Shown here one piece after another: positions 1 through 4,370 of a DNA stretch of 6,899 nucleotides (its first letter is position 1; the number at the start of each line of letters is the position of its first letter). This stretch comes from JBNJDJ01 sp051744845 (GTDB lineage Bacteria > Bacillota > Clostridia > Peptostreptococcales > Acidaminobacteraceae): positions 1-6,899 of the forward strand of contig JBNJDJ010000084.1 of assembly GCA_051744845.1 (NCBI GenBank). The letters are read 5' to 3'. The position numbers were made by a program, and so were the translations under genes. Below the pieces are notes generated by a model. The model had not been told where the DNA came from, made no database searches, and saw only the letters and a program-made list of their open reading frames with translations.

Positions 1-598
1 TAAATTCATTTTCAGCTACATCTGTAAATTCTGGATCTAAGTATTTATTCATAATTCTATCTACAGCATCTATTAAAGTTACCTTTTTTCCTAATCTTTC
101 AAATGATTCTGCTAATTCAACGCCAATATAACCTGCACCTACTACAACTACTTCTTGACTTTCTTTACCTTTTTCTATAATGGTATTTGCATGATTAAAG
201 TTTTTTGAAAGTTGTATGTTTTCCAAATTAGCATTTTCAATAGGTGGCTCAATAGGCCAAGATCCAGTTGTTACTATTAACTTATCGTATTCATCTTCGA
301 AAATTTTACCTGTATTTAAATCTTCTATTTTTAATTTTTTATTTTCTTCATCTATATTTAAAACATCGTGTTCCATTTTAGCTTCTACACCTAATTTATT
401 TAACTCTTCTGGTGAAGAATAAAATAAACCATCTACATCATCTATAAAATCTCCTACATAAAGTGCAATCCCACAAGATAAAAATGATATATTATCATTT
501 CTTTCATATACAACAATATCCGCTTCTGGATTTTCTTTTATAGCATTAACTGCAGCTGCTGTTCCTGCATGTGTACAACCAATTATTCTAATTTTCAT
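1..598 (-). CDS. nox: NADH oxidase (water-forming, Nox/CoA-disulfide reductase family), N-terminal part, truncated by window edge
   Basis: Flavoprotein that probably oxidises NADH with reduction of O2 to water in the cytoplasm, regenerating NAD+ and removing oxygen. Only the first 199 codons are present; family members are about 450 residues, so the rest of the NAD domain and the C-terminal dimerisation domain lie off the left edge. Seen: an N-terminal FAD-binding segment (GCTHAGTAAA, residues 7-16) with His10, the redox Cys42 in SFLSCGIALYVG (38-49), LFYSSPEEL (58-66), the TTGSWP segment (110-115), and an NAD-binding GAGYIG (154-159) followed by Asp177, an acidic residue that fits NADH rather than NADPH. 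Cys42 and His10 are at the positions known in the Nox/NADH peroxidase family. NADH peroxidase and CoA-disulfide reductase share this fold and are the alternatives; the N-terminal wording is closest to lactic-acid-bacterial Nox. The ATG at 598 is preceded by AAAGGAGGAAGT. It lies 62 bases downstream of the ATP-grasp gene on the same strand, so co-transcription is possible. Confidence 0.88.
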   Translation of the reverse strand, partial: MKIRIIGCTHAGTAAAVNAIKENPEADIVVYERNDNISFLSCGIALYVGDFIDDVDGLFYSSPEELNKLGVEAKMEHDVLNIDEENKKLKIEDLNTGKIFEDEYDKLIVTTGSWPIEPPIENANLENIQLSKNFNHANTIIEKGKESQEVVVVGAGYIGVELAESFERLGKKVTLIDAVDRIMNKYLDPEFTDVAENEF

Positions 599-602
599 AC
601 TT

Positions 603-609
603 CCTCCTT
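603..609 (-). promoter_or_regulatory. Ribosome binding site of nox
   Basis: Read on the minus strand the bases before the ATG at 598 are AAAGGAGGAAGT, a near-complete Shine-Dalgarno match at close spacing. It supports the chosen start, which also begins exactly at the conserved FAD-binding beta strand. Confidence 0.75.
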
Positions 610-626
610 TTTGTAACTGTTTCAAC

Positions 627-658
627 TTTATATCAATTTTAACATGTATCTTTTTCAA
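627..658 (-). promoter_or_regulatory. Possible nox promoter (weak)
   Basis: On the minus strand there is a TTGAAA (653-658) that could be a -35 element. Candidate -10 elements are TGATAT (630-635, 17-base spacer, only 3 of 6 consensus bases) or TATAAA (627-632, 20-base spacer, too long). Neither is convincing. The 599-660 gap has no clear terminator either, so read-through from the upstream ligase gene is as likely as a separate promoter. Confidence 0.25.
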
Positions 659-660
659 AA

Positions 661-1953
661 TCAAACTTTTATAAAACTTGGTAATGTAAAACAATCATGC
701 AATCCTGAAATTATTGGATTTAGTCCTACCCTTGTATATATACCAGTTAAGTTTTCATTATAAACATATAATCCAATAATTTTATTAAATTTTTTTATTT
801 CTATATCTTCTGAATCAATCAATACATTTTTTTCTAAACAAGGTTTACAATACTGTTGGATTAAATAATTTTGATTTACTTTTGCATTTAATAGATCTAA
901 CCATTTAGCTTTAGAAAAATCTTTACCACTAAAAACTCCTTTTGAAGCGTAACTATCTATTGGTTTAATAATATATTTATCTTTTTTATCAATATACTCT
1001 TTTTTTACCTTATTTAACTTATATGTTTTAGGTATAGCTTTGTCTATAAACTTTTTTTGCTCTTTATTAATATATTTTTTAAATCTTTTATCATGTAATA
1101 CTTTAAAAAATAGCTTAGTATGTACCACTTGACTTTTTATAGAACCTATTGTACAAGTTTTTTTAGCTTTAATTCCTTTTATAAAATCATTTATTTTATT
1201 ATAATTTTCCATTAAATCTTTAGTTACTAACCGTCTATATACTATATCTATTTTTTTATCACCATAATAAATATATCCATCTTTATATTTAACATCTCTA
1301 GCATCTGCTATAAAACAATTATAATCTCTATTATTAAAATGTTTTTTAAATTCTTTAAATTCATATGACGGTTCTTTTTCAAATATATCTATGATTGCTA
1401 AATTATAACTTTGCTTTTCTTTTTCAAAAAACTCATCTTTAATTTTATCTACTTCATCAACCCAAGAATTTAATAATTCAAACCTTTTTATATCTTTTTT
1501 TTCTTTATATTTTCTCATGATTTTAGATTTAGATAAAATATCTCCAAGTTCTTTGTCTTCTAACATAGCGGAAGATCCATCTGTATTTAACTCACAAAAT
1601 TTATAATTATCTTTTCCATAATAAAATAAATCAAATCTTCCCATAGGTACATTTGTAACATAACCATGGTCTAATCTAATTAATTCATCTAGTCGTTTAT
1701 CAAAATTATATAAATCTCTAACTTCTTTTTTATTTAAATATAAATTAATAGTAGTATTTACTAAATCAAATATTCTTTCTGTTATTTTTTTAAATTCTTT
1801 TAATTCTTTTTTAGAATAAATTTTAGGCAAATATAAAAAAGGAACAGGCTCTTCTTTATATATTGCTTTTGAATTTTTTACTTTTTCTTTCATTTTTTTA
1901 AAATCTTTAATATAAATTTCTTTGTTTTCTATAAGTTCATTATATAAATCCAC
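661..1953 (-). CDS. ATP-grasp ligase, glutathionylspermidine-synthase-like; probable second step of thiol peptide synthesis
   Basis: A 430-residue soluble protein, rich in Lys, that I read as an ATP-dependent carboxylate-amine ligase of the glutathionylspermidine synthase C-terminal type. Seen: ELNTDGSSAMLED (121-133), which matches in style the acidic E-x-N-x-D metal/substrate motif of that family; VYRR (238-241); a conserved-looking HTK (278-280); YIIKPIDSYASKGV (327-340), a typical ATP-grasp lysine strand and small-residue loop; YLIQQYCKP (363-371), the adenine-side strand; and a C-terminal RVGLNPI (408-414) that could supply the metal-binding Asn. No amidase domain is present. The neighbouring glutamate-cysteine ligase suggests that the acceptor is gamma-glutamylcysteine, giving glutathione or a related amide. 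That substrate is inference; it is not a classical GshB nor a GshF fusion. The start is GTG at 1953, chosen because GGAGGT stands five bases upstream and no earlier ATG is in frame nearby. The stop is TGA. Confidence 0.7.
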   Translation of the reverse strand: MDLYNELIENKEIYIKDFKKMKEKVKNSKAIYKEEPVPFLYLPKIYSKKELKEFKKITERIFDLVNTTINLYLNKKEVRDLYNFDKRLDELIRLDHGYVTNVPMGRFDLFYYGKDNYKFCELNTDGSSAMLEDKELGDILSKSKIMRKYKEKKDIKRFELLNSWVDEVDKIKDEFFEKEKQSYNLAIIDIFEKEPSYEFKEFKKHFNNRDYNCFIADARDVKYKDGYIYYGDKKIDIVYRRLVTKDLMENYNKINDFIKGIKAKKTCTIGSIKSQVVHTKLFFKVLHDKRFKKYINKEQKKFIDKAIPKTYKLNKVKKEYIDKKDKYIIKPIDSYASKGVFSGKDFSKAKWLDLLNAKVNQNYLIQQYCKPCLEKNVLIDSEDIEIKKFNKIIGLYVYNENLTGIYTRVGLNPIISGLHDCFTLPSFIKV

Positions 1954-1958
1954 TTTAT

Positions 1959-1964
1959 ACCTCC
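1959..1964 (-). promoter_or_regulatory. Ribosome binding site deciding the GTG start of the ATP-grasp gene
   Basis: Minus-strand GGAGGT is followed by ATAAA and then GTG. This is the only strong Shine-Dalgarno sequence near the 5' end of the gene, so it fixes the GTG at 1953 as the start. I see no good promoter in the 61-base gap 1954-2014 for this gene, which is consistent with transcription coming from the glutamate-cysteine ligase promoter upstream. Confidence 0.7.
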
Positions 1965-2004
1965 ACTTTAGTTTAATTTTTTTTCAATTGGGTATTAATT
2001 ACTT

Positions 2005-2011
2005 AGGTGAT
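2005..2011 (+). promoter_or_regulatory. Ribosome binding site deciding the start of the membrane protein gene
   Basis: AGGTGAT, complementary to the extended 3' end of 16S rRNA, ends three bases before the ATG at 2015. The same kind of site (GAGGTGA) serves the last gene of the window. No convincing plus-strand promoter is visible upstream; a TATTAA at 1993-1998 is the best -10-like string and has no good -35. Confidence 0.65.
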
Positions 2012-2014
2012 ATT

Positions 2015-2362
2015 ATGAAATATTTTAATCAATTAAATATATCTATTATAGGTTTACTTTTTTCAATATATTTAGTAATTAATGAAATAATTATAGGTGA
2101 TTACTGTCCTGAATTTCTAAATATACCTGCTTGTATAATAGTTTTAATAGCTTTTTTTCTAGTTATTTTAGGAAATTTTAATTTATCAATTAATAATATT
2201 TTAAGAAAAACAGGATTATTTATTGGTTTAATTTTAGCAATTTATTTTAGTTATAACCAAATTATGAATATTTCAAAATGTCCTGTAATTTTAAATATTT
2301 TTCTTTGCTATGTTTCATTAATAACTTTTATAATATTAATTTATCTTGAAAATCAAAAATAA
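2015..2362 (+). CDS. Small four-helix membrane protein with two tandem Cx8C halves, function unknown
   Basis: A 115-residue protein that I cannot assign to a named family. Hydrophobic segments lie at about 9-27, 40-55, 67-84 and 96-111. It is an internal duplication: residues 12-51 align without gaps to 70-109 (offset 58) with 17 identities, including Gly13/71, Tyr19/77, Asn23/81, Pro32/90, the LNI triplets 35-37/93-95, and two Cys pairs, C31/C40 and C89/C98. Arg64-Lys65 in the middle loop and Lys near both ends suggest both termini are inside and all four Cys sit at or near the outer face. A role in thiol or disulfide chemistry or thiol transport is suggested by the Cys pairs and the flanking gamma-glutamylcysteine genes, but is inference. 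The ATG at 2015 is preferred because AGGTGAT lies just upstream; an in-frame extension back to 1922 would overlap the ligase gene and lacks such a site. The last 10 bases overlap the end of the opposite-strand glutamate-cysteine ligase gene. Confidence 0.72.
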   Translation: MKYFNQLNISIIGLLFSIYLVINEIIIGDYCPEFLNIPACIIVLIAFFLVILGNFNLSINNILRKTGLFIGLILAIYFSYNQIMNISKCPVILNIFLCYVSLITFIILIYLENQK

Positions 2363-3603
2363 CTAATTTCATCTTTAAATTCTTTTTTATTTTTTAAATA
2401 AATATCTTTTAACCAATTTGATAATGAATCATATTTCTCAATTTTTTCTTTTAGAATATCAATATATTTTTTTTCTTCTTTAGTTGATACATTAATTACC
2501 CTTTCAAATAATTTTTTAACAAATCCATCTAAGGATATATCTTTCATTTGGACATCATAAGAATTAATTAATTCTTTTTTTAAGTTAGAAATATCTTGAA
2601 AATTATAATCTAATGATAAATCATAATAATAATCTAAATTTTCTTTATTATAAAAAATATTTTTTATAATACTAACAATAGATAAATTATATGGATAAGG
2701 TAAAGCATCAGGAGTCCTTATTTCAATATAAGTTTTTAATCTATTATCTAAAAAAGTCATTCCTAAAATATGGTCAATTATATTTTTATCAAATTTTAAA
2801 TTTTCAATATCCTTTACTCTTTTATTTTTAGTATAAACTATTTTATTATCTGTCTTTATAAATATAGGTTCTAAATTCATTATATATTTTGCATAATCTT
2901 TAAAACCGAAATCTTTTTTATCTAAACTTTCTTTTAAAATCCCACATCTTTTATTATCAGTATGTTTCCATATTTCCATTCTTAAATTATTCTTTTTATT
3001 GATTTCACCTTCAAAAATAGGAGAACAATCAAATAATCTATAAAATATTGGGGATAAAAAATTTGCTACTCTATATTTTTTAATAAAATCTTTTTCTGAC
3101 TTATAATCTATTATAACTTGTGTAGAACAAGTTCCTTTCATCATGTTATGAGCATATTTTGAACAAGATTTAAAATAATCATACATATAACTATATCTTT
3201 TTTTAGGTAAAATATCTAATTCATTTATTTTAGTTTTAGGATGATATCCAATAGCAATAATTCTATGATTATCTTTTAAAATATCTTTTATTTCTTTCAT
3301 AATCGATTTATATTTTTTATCAATTTCTAAAATATTTTTTGATTTAGATAAACTTATTTCTAATTGTCCACCAGGTTCAACTGTAATGAAATTTTTATTT
3401 TTTTTAATAGATAAAGGGGACCCTTTATGATCAGTTAAAATTTCCCAATTATTATTAACAAGTTTATTTAAAATATATTTAGCGCCTGAAAAGTAATCTA
3501 AAGTTTCTAATTTTTGATTTGTTATAAAGTGTTCAAACTCAACACCAATATATTCTTTTTTTGTTTTAAAACGTTCAAAAAAATCTACAAGTGAATTTTC
3601 CAT
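2353..3603 (-). CDS. Glutamate-cysteine ligase (GCS2 family)
   Basis: Joins L-glutamate to L-cysteine with ATP to make gamma-glutamylcysteine, the first step of glutathione-type thiol synthesis, in the cytoplasm. The protein has 416 residues, close to the usual length of the plant/alphaproteobacterial-type (GCS2) enzymes. Seen: GVEFEHF (20-26), matching the G-x-E-x-E metal-binding start of the family; EPGGQLEIS (76-84); a GYHPK segment (119-123); MKGTCSTQVIIDY (155-167); NFLSPIFYRLFDCSPIFEG (181-199); R208-x-x-IW with RCG at 219-221; and YIEIRTPDALP (292-302), equivalent to the family's YLEVR segment. These place it with GCS2 rather than the E. coli GshA or GshF types. The ATG at 3603 has GAGGAG six bases upstream and a good promoter. 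Its downstream partner on the same strand is the ATP-grasp ligase, but the two are separated by an opposite-strand gene. The stop is TGA at 2353-2355. Confidence 0.88.
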   Translation of the reverse strand: MENSLVDFFERFKTKKEYIGVEFEHFITNQKLETLDYFSGAKYILNKLVNNNWEILTDHKGSPLSIKKNKNFITVEPGGQLEISLSKSKNILEIDKKYKSIMKEIKDILKDNHRIIAIGYHPKTKINELDILPKKRYSYMYDYFKSCSKYAHNMMKGTCSTQVIIDYKSEKDFIKKYRVANFLSPIFYRLFDCSPIFEGEINKKNNLRMEIWKHTDNKRCGILKESLDKKDFGFKDYAKYIMNLEPIFIKTDNKIVYTKNKRVKDIENLKFDKNIIDHILGMTFLDNRLKTYIEIRTPDALPYPYNLSIVSIIKNIFYNKENLDYYYDLSLDYNFQDISNLKKELINSYDVQMKDISLDGFVKKLFERVINVSTKEEKKYIDILKEKIEKYDSLSNWLKDIYLKNKKEFKDEISYF

Positions 3604-3608
3604 ATTTT

Positions 3609-3614
3609 CTCCTC
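3609..3614 (-). promoter_or_regulatory. Ribosome binding site of glutamate-cysteine ligase gene
   Basis: Minus-strand GAGGAG followed by AAAAT and the ATG at 3603. This supports the start, which leaves the conserved GVEFE motif near residue 20 as is usual in the family. Confidence 0.7.
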
Positions 3615-3633
3615 TTCTTTATACTGTAGTATT

Positions 3634-3662
3634 ATTATAAGTTTTTTTTACAAATAAATCAA
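3634..3662 (-). promoter_or_regulatory. Sigma-70-type promoter of glutamate-cysteine ligase gene
   Basis: Minus-strand TTGATT (3657-3662) as -35, a 17-base spacer, and a perfect TATAAT (3634-3639) as -10. The predicted transcript starts near 3627 and has a leader of about 24 bases. The -35 lies 18 bases from the PerR-like box of the divergent peroxiredoxin gene, so both promoters share one compact control region. Confidence 0.72.
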
Positions 3663-3680
3663 ATTGTTTTTATTTTATTC

Positions 3681-3695
3681 TTGTAATCATTATAA
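3681..3695 (+). promoter_or_regulatory. PerR box over the -35 of the peroxiredoxin promoter
   Basis: The sequence TTGTAAT-C-ATTATAA matches the Bacillus PerR consensus TTATAAT-N-ATTATAA at 13 of 14 half-site positions; the only mismatch is G at 3683. It covers the -35 hexamer, where a bound repressor would block RNA polymerase. PerR is a metal-dependent peroxide sensor of the Fur family and peroxiredoxin genes are classic targets, so the site and the downstream gene agree. The perR gene itself is not in the window. Confidence 0.7.
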
Positions 3696-3708
3696 ATTAT
3701 GTTATAAT
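3689..3708. repeat. Inverted repeat ATTATAA-N6-TTATAAT in the peroxiredoxin promoter
   Basis: Two perfect seven-base arms (3689-3695 and 3702-3708) separated by ATTATG. The left arm is the right half of the PerR box and the right arm contains the -10 TATAAT. It may be a second register for repressor binding or just a consequence of AT-rich promoter sequence. Confidence 0.5.
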
Positions 3709-3737
3709 ACATTTTAAGACAAGTTAAAGAATATTTT

Positions 3738-3743
3738 AGGAGG
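3738..3743 (+). promoter_or_regulatory. Ribosome binding site of peroxiredoxin gene
   Basis: A perfect AGGAGG nine bases before the ATG at 3753, consistent with a highly expressed protein. Confidence 0.75.
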
Positions 3744-3752
3744 AATAAATAT

Positions 3753-4274
3753 ATGGAAAGAATAGTTGGTAAAAAAGCACCAAATTTTGAAATGACTGCA
3801 GTTAAAGGTGACGGAAGCGATTTTAAAAAGATTTCATTAAAAGATTATAAAGGTAAATGGTTAGTAATGTTTTTCTATCCTTTAGATTTTACTTTTGTTT
3901 GCCCAACTGAAATTACAGGTTTTTCTAAAGAAATTGATAAATTTAAAGAAGAAAATGCTGAAGTTTTAGCTGTAAGTGTTGATAGTGAATATTCACATAA
4001 AGCTTGGATTGAAGGTGGTCTTGGAAAAATTAAATTCCCTATAGCTTCTGATATGACTAAAAATGTTTCTAAAGATTATGGAGTTTTACTTGAAGATGAA
4101 GGCGTGGCTTTAAGAGGTTTATTTATTATAGATCCAGATGGAATAATTAGATATAACGTTGTTCATGAATTAAATGTAGGTAGAAGCGTAAGTGAAACAT
4201 TAAGAGTAATTAAAGCATTAAAAACAGGTGGCCAATGCCCTATTAATTGGGAAGAAGGCGACGAATTATTATAA
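3753..4274 (+). CDS. Typical 2-Cys peroxiredoxin (AhpC/Prx1 family)
   Basis: A thiol peroxidase that reduces hydrogen peroxide, organic hydroperoxides and probably peroxynitrite in the cytoplasm. The 173 residues contain the peroxidatic Cys50 in PLDFTFVCPTE (43-53) and the resolving Cys162 in GGQCPINW (159-166), the defining pair of typical 2-Cys enzymes. A GGLGKIKFP loop is present, but the C-terminus stops soon after CPINW with no YF tail; eukaryotic enzymes easily inactivated by over-oxidation have both features, so this is probably the robust bacterial form. No AhpF or dedicated thioredoxin/thioredoxin reductase gene is adjacent, so its reductant is not shown here. It stands alone: it has its own promoter with a PerR box upstream and a strong terminator downstream. 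The divergent neighbour makes gamma-glutamylcysteine. Confidence 0.93.
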   Translation: MERIVGKKAPNFEMTAVKGDGSDFKKISLKDYKGKWLVMFFYPLDFTFVCPTEITGFSKEIDKFKEENAEVLAVSVDSEYSHKAWIEGGLGKIKFPIASDMTKNVSKDYGVLLEDEGVALRGLFIIDPDGIIRYNVVHELNVGRSVSETLRVIKALKTGGQCPINWEEGDELL

Positions 4275-4281
4275 AAAATTT

Positions 4282-4310
4282 AAAACAGACCAAATTGGTC
4301 TGTTTTTTTT
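4282..4310 (+). terminator. Rho-independent terminator after the peroxiredoxin gene
   Basis: The arms at 4282-4292 and 4296-4306 are perfectly complementary (core ACAGACCA / TGGTCTGT) around a three-base AAT loop and run into an uninterrupted T tract through 4310. It begins eight bases after the stop codon. The A-run on the left arm also pairs with the T tract, so it might work weakly on the opposite strand, but no gene ends there from that side. Confidence 0.9.
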
Positions 4311-4355
4311 AATTTTTTTTGGGTATACATAGTTTTGAGTGGGAAAAGAATAAAT

Positions 4356-4361
4356 AGGAGG
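4356..4361 (+). promoter_or_regulatory. Ribosome binding site deciding the start of the oxidoreductase alpha gene
   Basis: A perfect AGGAGG nine bases before the ATG at 4371. An in-frame TTG at 4335 would place this site inside the coding region and adds a basic 12-residue leader with no family counterpart, so 4371 is preferred. The gap 4311-4355 contains a TATACAT (4324-4330) that could be a -10, but I see no acceptable -35 for it. Confidence 0.75.
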
Positions 4362-4370
4362 ATTAAATTT

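Larger units (their letters stand above)
3681..3708 (+). promoter_or_regulatory. Sigma-70-type promoter of peroxiredoxin gene, extended -10
   Basis: TTGTAA (3681-3686) as -35, a 16-base spacer, and perfect TATAAT (3703-3708) preceded by TGT, forming an extended -10 (TGTTATAAT). The predicted transcript starts near 3715, leaving a leader of about 38 bases before the ATG at 3753. Confidence 0.78.

Noticed and set aside
216..422. Open frame of 68 codons on the plus strand
   Set aside because: It lies wholly antisense within the conserved nox coding sequence, is Ser/Phe-rich as expected of the complement of an AT-rich gene, and has no ribosome binding site.
661..1953. ATP-grasp protein as a classical glutathione synthetase (GshB)
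   Set aside because: Length (430 against about 315 residues) and the ELNTDGSS-type motif near residue 121 do not fit GshB; the motifs are closer to the glutathionylspermidine synthase type.
1922..2014. N-terminal extension of the membrane protein gene to an upstream ATG at 1922
   Set aside because: It would overlap the 5' end of the ATP-grasp gene, lacks a Shine-Dalgarno sequence, and adds residues outside the duplicated two-part structure; the ATG at 2015 has a good site.
2015..2362. Membrane protein as a VKOR or DsbB homologue
   Set aside because: Neither the CxxC motif nor the loop Cys pattern of those families is present; the two Cx8C pairs arise from an internal duplication.
4311..4320. 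Second T tract (AATTTTTTTT) as a separate terminator
   Set aside because: It has no hairpin of its own; it simply follows the T tract of the terminator at 4282-4310.
4335..4370. Upstream TTG start for the oxidoreductase alpha gene
   Set aside because: The extension reads through the AGGAGG ribosome binding site and adds a basic leader before the conserved beta strand; the ATG at 4371 is properly spaced.
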